64,000 nt of DNA from Limnohabitans parvus II-B4 (GCF_003063455.1 NZ_NESN01000005.1:284588-348587); one strand, 5' to 3'. Positions 45,407 through 55,010 are shown, counted from the stretch's first letter. Notes: generated by a model not told the origin, from the letters alone. Translations and numbers: made by a program.

Positions 45407-46834
45407 ATGTCCGGTATCAACTACAGCGAAAAAATCCCCAACAACGTCAACCTGAGCGAAGACCGCACCCTGCAGCGCGCCTTGGAGCAGTGGCAGCCCA
45501 ACTTCATCAACTGGTGGGACGACATGGGCCCCGAAGGCTCGACCGACATGGACGTGTACCTGCGCACGGCCGTGAGCGTGGACCCACAAGGCTGGGCCCA
45601 GTTTGGTCACGTCAAGATGCGCGACTACCGTTGGGGCGTTTTCTTGAACCCCGGCGAGCAAGACCGCAAGATCCACTTCGGTGACCACATCGGCGAAAAA
45701 GCTTGGCAAGACGTGCCTGGCGAGCACCGCGCCAACCTGCGCCGCATCATCGTGACGCAAGGCGACACCGAGCCAGCGTCTGTTGAGCAGCAGCGCCACC
45801 TGGGCCTGACCGCGCCCAGCATGTACGACCTGCGCAACCTGTTCCAGATCAACGTCGAAGAAGGCCGCCACCTGTGGGCCATGGTGTACCTGTTGCACAA
45901 ATACTTCGGCAAAGACGGCCGTGAAGAAGCCGACGCCCTGCTGCAACGCAACAGCGGCAACGAAGACAACCCCCGCATCTTGCAGGCCTTCAACGAGAAG
46001 ACGCCTGACTGGTTGTCGTTCTTCATGTTCACTTACTTCACCGACCGTGATGGCAAGTTCCAGTTGTGCGCTTTGGCCGAGTCGGCTTTCGACCCATTGG
46101 CTCGCACCACCAAGTTCATGCTGACCGAAGAAGCGCACCACATGTTTGTGGGCGAGTCCGGCGTGAGCCGAACCATCCAGCGCACCGTCGATGTGATGAA
46201 CGAACTCAAGACCGACGACGTGGGCAAACTGCGTGCTGCTGGCGTGATCGATCTGCCCACCATCCAGCGCTACATCAACTTCCACTTCTCGGTGACCATC
46301 GACTTGTTCGGTGCCGACCAGTCGTCCAACGCCGCCACCTTCTACAGCTCCGGCTTGAAGGGCCGTTACGAAGAAGGCAAGCGCGGTGATGACCATGTGC
46401 TCAAGGGCAACAGCTACAAGATCTTGTCCGTCGAGAACGGCAAGCTGGTCGAAAAAGAAGTGCCAATGCTCAACGCTTTGAACGAAGTGCTGCGCGACGA
46501 CTACATCACCGACTCCAAAGGCGGCATCGACCGTTGGAACCGTGTGATCTCCAAGGCGGGCATTCCTTTCACATTGAAGGCTCCGCACAAAGCGTTCCAC
46601 CGCAACATCGGTTCTTTGTCCGGTGCCAAGATCACGCCCGATGGTCAAGTGGTGACCGACGAGCAGTGGATGGCGCAAGTGGGCGAGTGGTTGCCCACCA
46701 ACGAAGACCGCGCTTATGTGGCCAGCCTGATGGGCCGTGTCGTCGAGCCCGGCAAGTTCGCCAACTGGATTGCCCCACCCGTCATGGGCATCAACCGTCA
46801 GCCAGTGGACTTTGATTACGTCCGCTTCAACTGA
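45407..46834 (+). CDS. boxB: Benzoyl-CoA 2,3-epoxidase, oxygenase subunit (BoxB)
   Basis: Diiron oxygenase that epoxidises benzoyl-CoA at C2-C3, working with the reductase BoxA. It has 475 residues, the usual BoxB size. Iron-ligand motifs are VEEGRHLWAMVYLL (near 150) and EEAHHMFVGESGV (near 241), and the start SGINYSEKIPNNVNLSEDRTLQRALEQWQPNFINWW is very highly conserved in BoxB. A TGGAGA ribosome site precedes the ATG. Confidence 0.97.
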   Translation: MSGINYSEKIPNNVNLSEDRTLQRALEQWQPNFINWWDDMGPEGSTDMDVYLRTAVSVDPQGWAQFGHVKMRDYRWGVFLNPGEQDRKIHFGDHIGEKAWQDVPGEHRANLRRIIVTQGDTEPASVEQQRHLGLTAPSMYDLRNLFQINVEEGRHLWAMVYLLHKYFGKDGREEADALLQRNSGNEDNPRILQAFNEKTPDWLSFFMFTYFTDRDGKFQLCALAESAFDPLARTTKFMLTEEAHHMFVGESGVSRTIQRTVDVMNELKTDDVGKLRAAGVIDLPTIQRYINFHFSVTIDLFGADQSSNAATFYSSGLKGRYEEGKRGDDHVLKGNSYKILSVENGKLVEKEVPMLNALNEVLRDDYITDSKGGIDRWNRVISKAGIPFTLKAPHKAFHRNIGSLSGAKITPDGQVVTDEQWMAQVGEWLPTNEDRAYVASLMGRVVEPGKFANWIAPPVMGINRQPVDFDYVRFN

Positions 46835-47137
46835 TGAGTCTCTGATTTGACTGCTGCCTCCTTCATGGGGCGGCAGTCGTCAAAGGCAGGGGCGGGTTCC
46901 TCATACTGGGGTACCAGAAATCGTCACCCGCCCCTGCCTTTGACGACTGCATGGTGTGCGCAAAGCACACCCAATGCCGGTAGACTGCATTGTTTGCACG
47001 GGTGCTGAGCGACGGTATGGCTTGGGGCCGGGCACCGATTTTCCGGTACCCCGTATGAGGTGTCCGGCCCCAAGCCATAGCGTTGCGGACCTTGCAGACC
47101 AAAGACAGAAAACGACAAAACACAAGAGAGCCAAGAC
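46835..47137. repeat. Two long inverted-repeat elements between boxB and boxA
   Basis: This 303-base gap has no gene. Element 1 has 25-bp perfect arms (46873-46897 and 46926-46950) and a 28-base loop. Element 2 has 16-bp perfect arms (47016-47031 and 47064-47079), extendable by five pairs with one wobble. The element 1 loop (CCTCATACTGGGGTACCAGA) recurs inverted in element 2, so the two are related copies in opposite orientation. A third stem, GGTGTGC-GCAAA-GCACACC, is at 46953-46971, and a nine-pair stem follows the boxB stop at about 46850-46878. Confidence 0.85.
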
Positions 47138-48460
47138 ATGAGCACAGAAGCGACGCTGATCAAACAACACCTGATTGACCCGGAAATCTGCATCCGCTGC
47201 AACACCTGCGAAGCGATTTGCCCGGTCGGGGCCATCACCCACGACTCGCTCAACTACGTGGTCAAGGCCGACATCTGCAACGGTTGCATGGACTGCATCT
47301 CGCCATGCCCGACCGGTTCGATTGACAACTGGCGCATGATGCCCAAGGCCAAGGCCTACAGCATTGAAGAGCAACTCAAGTGGGATGAATTGCCCGCCGA
47401 ACTGAGTACTGAAGAACTCGCTGCTGCCGGCGGTGACATGGGGGGGGGTGCCAGTGCCGCACAAGAAGAAGCACAAGCCGCCGTGCAAGCCGTTGCGTCA
47501 TCTTCATCGGCCGTCAGCACCGCCAACGCTTCCGGTTTCAACTCCGCCCAGTTTGGCGCGACCATCCCGCCTTGGTCTGCGGCACACGCCTACACCAACC
47601 TGTATGGCCCCAAGGCCACAGAAAAAACCATCACCGCCACCGTGACCGGCAACCTGCGCGTGACCGAAGTCGGCAAGCAGGATGGCCAACGCGATTACGA
47701 CACCCACCACATCGTTCTCGACTTTGGCAACCTGCCTTTCCCGGTGCTCGAAGGCCAGTCGATTGGCATCTTGCCTCCCGGCGAAGACGCCAAAGGCAAG
47801 CCGCACCACGCCCGCCAATACTCGATTGCCAGCCCGCGCAACGGCGAGCGCCCCGGTCACAACAACCTGTCGCTGACCATCAAGCGCGTGCTCGAAGACC
47901 ACGACGGCCAAGCCGTGCGCGGCGTCGGCTCCAACTACATGTGCGACCTCAATGTCGGTGACAAGGTTCAAGTGATTGGGCCGTTTGGCGCGAGCTTCCT
48001 CATGCCCAACCACCCCAAGAGCAACATCGTCATGATCTGCACCGGCACGGGCAGCGCGCCCATGCGTGCCATGACCGAGTGGCGTCGCCGTCTGCGGGCC
48101 AGCGGCAAGTTCGAGGGTGGCAAGCTGATGCTGTTCTTTGGTGCCCGCACGCCCGCAGAGCTGCCGTACTTTGGACCGCTCAACAACTTGCCCAAAGACT
48201 TCATCGACATTGAATTCGCTTTCTCGCGTGAAGCAGGCAAAACCAAGCGCTATGTGCAAGACGCCCTGCGCGACCGCGCGGCCGATGTGGCGGCGCTGCT
48301 CAAAGACGGCAACACCTGTTTCTATGTGTGTGGCCTCAAAAGCATGGAAGAGGGCGTGGTCATGGCGCTGCGGGACATCGCACAAAACGCCGGTCTGGAC
48401 TGGGAAGCCATCGGTGGCGCGCTCAAGAAAGAAGGCCGTCTGCACCTCGAAACCTACTGA
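47138..48460 (+). CDS. boxA: Benzoyl-CoA 2,3-epoxidase, reductase subunit (BoxA)
   Basis: Reductase passing electrons from NADPH to BoxB, 440 residues. Two ferredoxin-type 4Fe-4S motifs open the protein ([14 protein letters not shown] near 18-31 and [14 protein letters not shown] near 47-60). A low-complexity Ala/Ser/Gln linker (about 85-135) is followed by a ferredoxin-NADP reductase module with the FAD motif RQYSIAS near 226 and the NADPH-binding CTGTGSAPM near 300. It ends with [13 protein letters not shown] and HLETY. The formate dehydrogenase gene begins six bases after the stop. Confidence 0.96.
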   Translation: MSTEATLIKQHLIDPEICIRCNTCEAICPVGAITHDSLNYVVKADICNGCMDCISPCPTGSIDNWRMMPKAKAYSIEEQLKWDELPAELSTEELAAAGGDMGGGASAAQEEAQAAVQAVASSSSAVSTANASGFNSAQFGATIPPWSAAHAYTNLYGPKATEKTITATVTGNLRVTEVGKQDGQRDYDTHHIVLDFGNLPFPVLEGQSIGILPPGEDAKGKPHHARQYSIASPRNGERPGHNNLSLTIKRVLEDHDGQAVRGVGSNYMCDLNVGDKVQVIGPFGASFLMPNHPKSNIVMICTGTGSAPMRAMTEWRRRLRASGKFEGGKLMLFFGARTPAELPYFGPLNNLPKDFIDIEFAFSREAGKTKRYVQDALRDRAADVAALLKDGNTCFYVCGLKSMEEGVVMALRDIAQNAGLDWEAIGGALKKEGRLHLETY

Positions 48461-48466
48461 GCCAGT

Positions 48467-50188
48467 ATGGCGAACGCCACCCACATCGGCCTGGACCAGG
48501 TTCGCCAGCAACTGCGCCAGCCGCGTTCGCAGCTCAAAGGCCGACAGGCCACGGGCGAAGCCCGTGCCGAGGTACGGGCCTTGATCGGTGAGTCACCCAC
48601 AAACGGCCACCGCCGTGACTTGCTGATCGAGCACCTGCATCTGCTGAATGACCATTTCCATGGCCTGTTTGAGCGCCACATCGTGGCGCTGGCGACCGAG
48701 ATGCGCTTGTCGGTGGTGGAGGTGTTCGAGGTCGCTTCGTTCTACCACCACTTTGAGATCCTGAAAGACGATCAAGCTGCACCGCGCATCACCGTGCGGG
48801 TGTGCGACAGCCTGAGCTGCAGCTTGGCTGGCAGCGACAGCTTGCTGCGCCAATTGCAAAACGATTTGCAAAACAAGGGGTCGGGTGTGAAGGTCGTGCC
48901 CGTGCCTTGTCTGGGCCGCTGCGAGCAGGCCCCAGCCGCGCAGGTGGGCCAGCAGGCCGTCGCGCATGCAACGGCTGAAGCCGTGGCCGAACGTGTGGCG
49001 CAAAACCAGACGACCCCCAACGCCTTGCCTGATGCGATTCGCATGAACGCGTACGTGCAAGCCGGGGGCTACCAGTTGGCGCAGCAAGTGACCTCGGGCG
49101 AGCGCGAGGCCGAATCAGTGATCCAAGTCTTGGAATCCTCGGGTTTGCGTGGCCTGGGCGGCGCGGGTTTCCCGGCCGGGCGCAAATGGCGCATTGTGCG
49201 CAGCCAACCCGGGCCGCGCCTGATGGCCGTGAACATCGACGAGGGCGAGCCCGGCACCTTCAAGGACCGCACCTGTCTGGAAGCCGATCCGCACCGCTTT
49301 TTGGAAGGTGTGTTGATCGCCGCCAGCGTGGTGGGCTGCGAAGCGGTCTACATCTACCTGCGTGACGAATACCACGAAGCGCGTGCGCTGCTCACGCAAG
49401 CACTGGCCGAGCTGCACGCGAACCCGCCTTGCACGCTGCCACGCATCGAATTGCGCCGGGGCGCGGGGGCTTACATCTGCGGCGAAGAGTCCGCCATGAT
49501 CGAAAGCATCGAAGGCAAGCGCGGTGAGCCGCGCCTGCGCCCGCCCTACATCGCCGAGGTCGGTCTGTTTGGTCGCCCCACGCTGGAGCACAACTTCGAG
49601 ACGCTGCACTGGATTCGTGAACTGCTGGAGCAGGGCGCAGACAGTTTTGCAACGCATGGCCGCCATGGTCGCCAAGGCCTGCGCCGTTTCAGCGTGAGCG
49701 GGCGCGTCAAGCAGCCGGGCGTCAAGCTCGCGCCTGCCGGCATCACCTTGCGCGAGTTGGTGGACGAATACTGCGGCGGCATGGCCGAGGGGCACACGCT
49801 CTACGCTTACTTGCCCGGTGGGGCCAGCGGCGGTATTTTGCCCGCGCGCTTGGCCGATGTGCCGCTGGACTTTGACACGCTGCAGCCACACGGCTGCTTC
49901 ATCGGCTCGGCCGCCGTGATGGTGCTCAGCCAACACGACAGCGCCCGCGAAGCGGCCTTGAACGTGATGCGCTTTTTTGCGCACGAGAGCTGCGGCCAAT
50001 GCACACCTTGCCGTGTGGGCACCGACAAAGCGGCTCAGCTCATGAGCGCTGAGGTCTGGGATGCCGACACCTTGCAAGATCTTGCGCAAGTCATGGGCGA
50101 TGCGTCCATCTGCGGTCTGGGTCAGGCCGCGCCCAACCCGATCCGCTGCGTGCTGCAGTATTTCCCGCACGAAGTGGGGGCGGCATGA
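48467..50188 (+). CDS. Formate dehydrogenase beta subunit (NuoE-NuoF fusion)
   Basis: NADH-forming diaphorase subunit of a cytoplasmic NAD-linked formate dehydrogenase, 573 residues. The N-terminal 170 residues are NuoE-like, with 2Fe-2S ligands in VCDSLSC (near 113-118) and PCLGRC (near 146). The rest is NuoF-like: NADH site GLRGLGGAGFPAGRKW (near 226), FMN region NIDEGEPGTFKDR (near 258), a second glycine region GAGAYICGEESAM and 4Fe-4S ligands CGQCTPCRVG (near 508) with SICGLG. The fused form and its size resemble the beta subunit of Methylobacterium FDH1. A six-base gap from boxA implies co-transcription with the box genes. Confidence 0.93.
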   Translation: MANATHIGLDQVRQQLRQPRSQLKGRQATGEARAEVRALIGESPTNGHRRDLLIEHLHLLNDHFHGLFERHIVALATEMRLSVVEVFEVASFYHHFEILKDDQAAPRITVRVCDSLSCSLAGSDSLLRQLQNDLQNKGSGVKVVPVPCLGRCEQAPAAQVGQQAVAHATAEAVAERVAQNQTTPNALPDAIRMNAYVQAGGYQLAQQVTSGEREAESVIQVLESSGLRGLGGAGFPAGRKWRIVRSQPGPRLMAVNIDEGEPGTFKDRTCLEADPHRFLEGVLIAASVVGCEAVYIYLRDEYHEARALLTQALAELHANPPCTLPRIELRRGAGAYICGEESAMIESIEGKRGEPRLRPPYIAEVGLFGRPTLEHNFETLHWIRELLEQGADSFATHGRHGRQGLRRFSVSGRVKQPGVKLAPAGITLRELVDEYCGGMAEGHTLYAYLPGGASGGILPARLADVPLDFDTLQPHGCFIGSAAVMVLSQHDSAREAALNVMRFFAHESCGQCTPCRVGTDKAAQLMSAEVWDADTLQDLAQVMGDASICGLGQAAPNPIRCVLQYFPHEVGAA

Positions 50189-50636
50189 GCAACCTTGGTG
50201 TGTTGTGGGAGCGAGCCCCTGCTCGCGAATGTCAGCCCGAGCTACAGCGCACGGCAACACCATGGATGCCCGATCAAGTCGGGCATGACCGTCGTTTTGT
50301 CATGCCCGCGCATGCGGGTAACCAAGCCCGCAAACCATGGATGCCCGATCAAGTCGGGCATGACAGCCTTTGTGTCATTGCCCATCAAGTCGGGCATGAC
50401 AGCCTTTGTGTCATTACCCATCAAGTCGGGCATGACAGCCTTTGTGTCATTACCCATCAAGTCGGGCATGACAGCCTTTGTGTCATTACCCATCAAGTCG
50501 GGCATGACAGCCTTTGTGTCATTACCCATCAAGTCGGGCATGACCGTCGTTTTGTCATACCCGCGTACGCGGGTATCCATGCATTCAAAACCGGGATGCC
50601 CGATCAAGTCGGGCGTGACAACCAGGGATGTGGTGC
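50189..50636. repeat. Palindromic repeats with a 36-bp tandem array inside the formate dehydrogenase operon
   Basis: No gene here. A REP-like type C element (50204-50231) is followed by units of the GTCA-palindrome-TCCATG family at 50262-50288, 50297-50323 and 50336-50364. Next comes a tandem array of a 36-base unit with TCAAGTCGGGCATGAC recurring at 50349, 50385, 50421, 50457, 50493 and 50529, exactly 36 apart. Further units are at 50554-50581 and 50592-50620. In the array the left palindrome arm has lost a base (CCCA instead of CCCGA). There are no variable spacers, so it is not CRISPR. Confidence 0.92.
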
Positions 50637-53447
50637 ATGAAAACTGTTCAATTCACCCTCAATGGTCAAGCGGTTGAAGCGCCCGCTGGCAAAAGCATCT
50701 TCAACATCGCCAAAGACCTTGGCATCGCCATCCCGCACCTGTGCCACAAGGAAGGCCTCGCGCCCGACGGCAACTGCCGCGCATGTGTGGTTGAAATCCA
50801 TGGCGAGCGCACGCTGGCCCCCAGCTGCTGCCGCAGCGCCACGCCCGGCATGCAGGTGCGCACCGACAGCGAACGTGCTGTCAAAAGCCAAAAGATGGTG
50901 CTGGAGATGCTGCTGGCTGACTTGCCCGAGCAGGGTCACAAATGGCTCGATGACCGCGCCGAAGCTCCACACGGCGAGCTGAGCCAGTGGGCTGAGCACC
51001 ATGGCGTGCAGGTGCGCCCGCAACTGGCCGCGCTCAAGCGTGATGCCGTGCCCGCCGACCTGTCGCACCCGGCCATGGCCGTGAATCTGGACGCCTGTAT
51101 CCAGTGCAACCGCTGCGAACGGGCCTGCCGAGATCTGCAGGTCAACGACGTGATTGGCCTGGCCTTTCGTGGTGCACACACGCAGGTGGTGTTTGATTTG
51201 GCCGATCCGATGGGCGGCAGCTCGTGTGTGGGTTGCGGCGAATGTGTGCAGGCCTGCCCCACGGGCGCGCTCATGCCCAAGAGCCACATGGGCCCGCAAA
51301 AAGTGGACCGCGAAGTCGATTCGGTGTGCCCGTTTTGCGGCGTGGGGTGCCTGGTCACCTACCAGGTGCGCGACCCGGACCCGACTGGGGCCGTTCCAGC
51401 CCGAATCATCAGCGTCAAAGGCCGCGAAGGCCCGGCCAACGAAGGCCGACTGTGCGTCAAGGGCCGCTTCGGCATGGACTACATCCACAGCCCGGACCGC
51501 ATCACCAAGCCGCTGATCCGCAAGCCGGGCGTGGCCAAAGACTTGAGCCTGATCGACGGCCACACCGATTGGCGCGAGGTGTTCCGAGAAGCCACTTGGG
51601 AAGAGGCTTTGACGCTGGCCACCCAGCCGCTCAACACGCTGCGCCAACAACACGGCCCCAAATCGCTCGCTGGTTTTGGCTCAGCCAAGGGCAGCAACGA
51701 AGAGGCTTACCTTTTCCAAAAGCTGGTGCGCACCGGCTTTGGCAGCAACAACGTGGACCATTGCACCCGCCTGTGCCACGCGTCCAGCGTCGCGGCGCTT
51801 TTGGAGGGTGTGGGCTCGGGCGCAGTGAGCAACCCGGTGCGCGATGTCGAGCACTCAGACCTCATCATCGTGATCGGCTCCAACCCCACGGCCAACCACC
51901 CGGTGGCCGCCAGCTGGATGAAGAACGCGGCCCAGCGCGGCACGCGCATTGTGCTGGCCGACCCGCGAATCACCGACATCGGTCGCCACACCTGGCGCAA
52001 CCTGCAGTTCAAGGCCGACACCGATGTGGCGCTGCTCAATGCGATGCTGCACGTCATCGTCACCGAGAACCTGTGTGATGAAAAGTTCCTGAGGGAACGC
52101 GCCGACAACGTGGTCGAACTCAAGGCCCATGTGCGGGACTACACGCCCGAGGTCATGAGCGCCGTTTGCGGCATCCCGGCCGACACCATCCGCGAAGTGG
52201 CGCGGGCCTATGCCAGCGCCAAAGCCGCCATGATTTTGTGGGGAATGGGCGTGAGCCAGCATGTGCACGGCACCGACAACGTGCGCTGCCTGATCGCGCT
52301 GGCCAGCATCACCGGTCAGATCGGCCGCCCCGGCACCGGCCTGCACCCGCTGCGCGGCCAAAACAACGTGCAAGGCGCGAGCGACGCGGGTCTGATTCCG
52401 ATGATGTACCCCAACTACCAGCGGGTGACAGACCAGTCGGCACACGACTGGTTCGAAAAATTCTGGGACACGAAGCTGGACGACCAGCCCGGCTACACCG
52501 TGGTCGAGATCATGCACAAGGCGCTTGCGCCAGAGAGCGACCCGCACAAGGTGCGCGGCATGTACATCATGGGCGAGAACCCGGCCATGAGCGACCCCGA
52601 CCTGAACCATGCCCGCCACGCCCTGGCCAGCCTGCAGCATCTGGTGGTGCAAGACATCTTCTTGACCGAAACAGCTTGGTTGGCCGATGTGGTGCTGCCC
52701 GCCAGCGCCTGGCCCGAGAAAACAGGCACCGTCAGCAACACCGACCGCACGGTCCAAATGGGCCGCCAAGCTGTGCAGCCGCCGGGTGATGCCAAGCCTG
52801 ATTTGTGGATCGTCCAGCAGATCGCGCAGCGCATGGGCCTCGATTGGCCGTATGCTGGCGAGCACGATGGCGTGGCCGCGGTGTACGAAGAAATGCGCCA
52901 GGCCATGGCCTCGGCCATTGGCGGTATCGACTGGGCGCGGCTGAACGCAGGCTCAGTCACTTACCCTTGCGTGAGCGCCGACGATCCGGGCCAGCCCATC
53001 GTCTTTCATGACCACTTTCCGACCAAAGACGGCCGTGTTTGGCTGGTGCCTGCGGGCTTGATTCCGGCCGCCGAACAGACCGATGCCGAGTACCCGATGG
53101 TGCTGATCACCGGGCGGCAGTTGGAGCACTGGCACACCGGCAGCATGACGCGCCGCGCCACCGTGCTTGATGCGCTGGAGCCAGCGGCCACCGCCTCGAT
53201 GTGCAGCGCCGATCTGGTGCGGCTGGGCTTGCAGGCCGGGCAGCAGGTTCGCATTGCATCGCGCCGGGGCGAAGTGCAGTTGCAAGTGCGTTGCGACGAT
53301 GGCACGCCCCAAGGCGCTGTGTTCATGCCGTTTGCTTATGTCGAGGCGGCTGCCAATGAACTGACCAACGCCGCGCTCGATCCGTTCGGCAAGATCCCGG
53401 AGTTCAAATACTGCGCGGTTCGGGTCTCGGCCCTGCAGCCCTCATAA
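50637..53447 (+). CDS. Formate dehydrogenase alpha (catalytic) subunit
   Basis: Mo- or W-bis-pterin enzyme oxidising formate to CO2, 936 residues. N-terminal 2Fe-2S domain (about 1-75, CHKEGLAPDGNCRACVVEI and the SCC pair), two ferredoxin clusters (CIQCNRCERAC near 154, CVGCGECVQAC near 196), then the molybdopterin domain with its own 4Fe-4S (CPFCGVGC near 230, CVKG near 272). The catalytic residue is Cys in VDHCTRLCHASS (near 378), not selenocysteine. The His/Cys3 cluster that many FdsA/NuoG proteins have after the 2Fe-2S domain is not visible. The C-terminus has the MopB pterin-binding fold (LITGRQLEHWHTGSMTRR). The ATG at 50637 is chosen; repeats fill the 448 bases upstream. Confidence 0.95.
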   Translation: MKTVQFTLNGQAVEAPAGKSIFNIAKDLGIAIPHLCHKEGLAPDGNCRACVVEIHGERTLAPSCCRSATPGMQVRTDSERAVKSQKMVLEMLLADLPEQGHKWLDDRAEAPHGELSQWAEHHGVQVRPQLAALKRDAVPADLSHPAMAVNLDACIQCNRCERACRDLQVNDVIGLAFRGAHTQVVFDLADPMGGSSCVGCGECVQACPTGALMPKSHMGPQKVDREVDSVCPFCGVGCLVTYQVRDPDPTGAVPARIISVKGREGPANEGRLCVKGRFGMDYIHSPDRITKPLIRKPGVAKDLSLIDGHTDWREVFREATWEEALTLATQPLNTLRQQHGPKSLAGFGSAKGSNEEAYLFQKLVRTGFGSNNVDHCTRLCHASSVAALLEGVGSGAVSNPVRDVEHSDLIIVIGSNPTANHPVAASWMKNAAQRGTRIVLADPRITDIGRHTWRNLQFKADTDVALLNAMLHVIVTENLCDEKFLRERADNVVELKAHVRDYTPEVMSAVCGIPADTIREVARAYASAKAAMILWGMGVSQHVHGTDNVRCLIALASITGQIGRPGTGLHPLRGQNNVQGASDAGLIPMMYPNYQRVTDQSAHDWFEKFWDTKLDDQPGYTVVEIMHKALAPESDPHKVRGMYIMGENPAMSDPDLNHARHALASLQHLVVQDIFLTETAWLADVVLPASAWPEKTGTVSNTDRTVQMGRQAVQPPGDAKPDLWIVQQIAQRMGLDWPYAGEHDGVAAVYEEMRQAMASAIGGIDWARLNAGSVTYPCVSADDPGQPIVFHDHFPTKDGRVWLVPAGLIPAAEQTDAEYPMVLITGRQLEHWHTGSMTRRATVLDALEPAATASMCSADLVRLGLQAGQQVRIASRRGEVQLQVRCDDGTPQGAVFMPFAYVEAAANELTNAALDPFGKIPEFKYCAVRVSALQPS

Positions 53448-53525
53448 TCCGGCGCTGTCCACCTCTTGTGCTGCACACCTTGCTGCACAGGGGATTCATA
53501 CAGACCACTGACGGGGGAATTTCGC

Positions 53526-55010
53526 TTGAATATCGACGTGCAAACCATCTTCTGGATGGACGCCTTTCTTTACCTGATGCTGCATGCGGCCATCTGGTAC
53601 GGCATGGCGCGCTACCGCAGTGGTCTGGTCGCGTTGTGGAGTGTCTCGGGCCTTTTCAGCGCGCTGGGGGTTTGGGTCTTGGGTTGCCGGGGCATCTTTC
53701 CCACCGATGCGGTGGTCTTCTGGGGTGTCTTGTTCATGGCACTGGGCAATTTGGGGCGTCAGGCAGCGCTGCGTTCTTTGGATGGACCTGCCGACCGCCA
53801 TTGGTTGTGGGGCATGGGCCTGTTCAATGGGGTGTACCTGCTGGCCACCTACGGCTTTTATTTTTCGGGCGGTACCGAGGACGGTGTGATCCTGCTTTTT
53901 TACGGGTTTTACACCCTCAATTGCTTGGAATACGTGGTGTCAGGTCGGCGCATTGCCGCCACGCACGATCCTTTTGGCTCACGGGCTGTGCAGTCAGCAG
54001 GGTGGTTGTTGGTGGGCAGTCTGGGCGTCAAGACCGCAACTTTGCTGGGCGGCTGGGGTGCGGTGGATTTGTATGAAATGTCCTGGGACCAAGCGGTGGT
54101 GTTTGGGGGGCAGTTTGTGGCCATCACCATGCTCAGTGTGGGCTTCATGCAGATTTTTGTGGACCAAATGCACAAAGCCCAAATTCAGGCAGAGCAGGGC
54201 CTGGCGCGAGAACAAGAACGCTCGGCCTTGTTGCAGCAACACTCGGAAGATTTGTCGGTGTTGCTCAGTGAACGCGAAGAAATCATCCGCCAGCTGACGT
54301 TGTCCAACAAAAGCGCGGGCATGGGGGCGTTGGTGGCCAGCATTGCCCATGAGCTCAATCAGCCACTGACCACCATCGTGCTCAAGACCGAGTTGATCGA
54401 GGCCCACCTGAGAAAGAAGGGCGACCCTGCAGTGGCCGAGGCCGAAGCCAACAAATTGGCCGCCCTGATCCGTGACGACACCCGCCATGCGGCGGCCATC
54501 ATCCGTACTTTGCGCAGCATGTTTGCCACAGGCAAGGGCGAGTTCGAACGCATGGATTTGGCGGCTTTGGTGCAGGATGTGATCGACATCGTGCGCGCCC
54601 GTGCAGAGCGTTGCGAGATTGAACTGGATGTCGATTTGAAAACCCCCTTGCCCTTGACGGGTGACGTGACCCAGCTCCAGCAGGTGGTGCTCAATTTGTT
54701 GAACAACGCGATCGACGCCTTGGTTGAAAAGCCTGGTCAGCCTTCGCGCATTGGGGTCACGGGTGTGCTTCGTCCCGGCTTTGTGGATTTGAAAATTTCC
54801 GACAACGGTTGCGGCATCGACCCTTCGCAACAAGCCGATGTGTTTGCCTTGTTCAAGACCTCCAAGTCACAAGGCATGGGTGTGGGTCTGTGGCTCAGTC
54901 AGTCCATCGTGGCGTCTCATCGTGGGCTTTTGGACTTTGAGAGCGAGGCCGGAAAAGGTACGGTATTCTTGCTCAGCCTGCCATCACACGAGTATGTTTT
55001 GGTCTCTTGA
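53526..55010 (+). CDS. Orphan membrane sensor histidine kinase
   Basis: Sensor kinase of 494 residues. The N-terminal half holds about seven hydrophobic segments (residues 8-215) with no recognised ligand domain. A coiled coil (about 215-260) leads to HisKA with the phosphohistidine in IAHELNQPLTTIVLKTELIE (near 273), then HATPase_c (QQVVLNLLNNAIDAL, DNGCGID, GMGVGLWLSQSIVASHRG). The start is TTG at 53526, with GGGGGAA before it and the first membrane helix just after; no ATG fits. It is placed between the formate dehydrogenase alpha gene and fdhD, but no response regulator is nearby. It may sense formate, redox state or something unrelated. Confidence 0.85.
   Translation: MNIDVQTIFWMDAFLYLMLHAAIWYGMARYRSGLVALWSVSGLFSALGVWVLGCRGIFPTDAVVFWGVLFMALGNLGRQAALRSLDGPADRHWLWGMGLFNGVYLLATYGFYFSGGTEDGVILLFYGFYTLNCLEYVVSGRRIAATHDPFGSRAVQSAGWLLVGSLGVKTATLLGGWGAVDLYEMSWDQAVVFGGQFVAITMLSVGFMQIFVDQMHKAQIQAEQGLAREQERSALLQQHSEDLSVLLSEREEIIRQLTLSNKSAGMGALVASIAHELNQPLTTIVLKTELIEAHLRKKGDPAVAEAEANKLAALIRDDTRHAAAIIRTLRSMFATGKGEFERMDLAALVQDVIDIVRARAERCEIELDVDLKTPLPLTGDVTQLQQVVLNLLNNAIDALVEKPGQPSRIGVTGVLRPGFVDLKISDNGCGIDPSQQADVFALFKTSKSQGMGVGLWLSQSIVASHRGLLDFESEAGKGTVFLLSLPSHEYVLVS

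Noticed and set aside
43553..46678. Very long open frame (1041 codons) on the minus strand opposite boxC and boxB
   Set aside because: It is the antisense shadow of high-GC genes with strong third-position bias. The protein is His/Gln-rich without any recognisable domain, and the plus-strand genes are certain.
46873..47079. Integron attC sites or an insertion sequence between boxB and boxA
   Set aside because: The hairpins lack attC core sites, there is no integrase or transposase, and there are no target-site duplications that I can see.
50349..50563. CRISPR array, because a unit recurs every 36 bases
   Set aside because: The whole 36-base unit is repeated with no variable spacers, and no cas genes are present. 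It is a tandem repeat of a palindromic element.
50185..50677. Open frames across the repeats reading PDQVGHD or PIKSGMT units
   Set aside because: These are translations of the palindromic DNA repeats in two frames. They have no ribosome site or non-repeat content.
51756..51790. Selenocysteine in the formate dehydrogenase active site
   Set aside because: The codon at the catalytic position is a Cys codon and there is no in-frame TGA; the enzyme is the Cys form.
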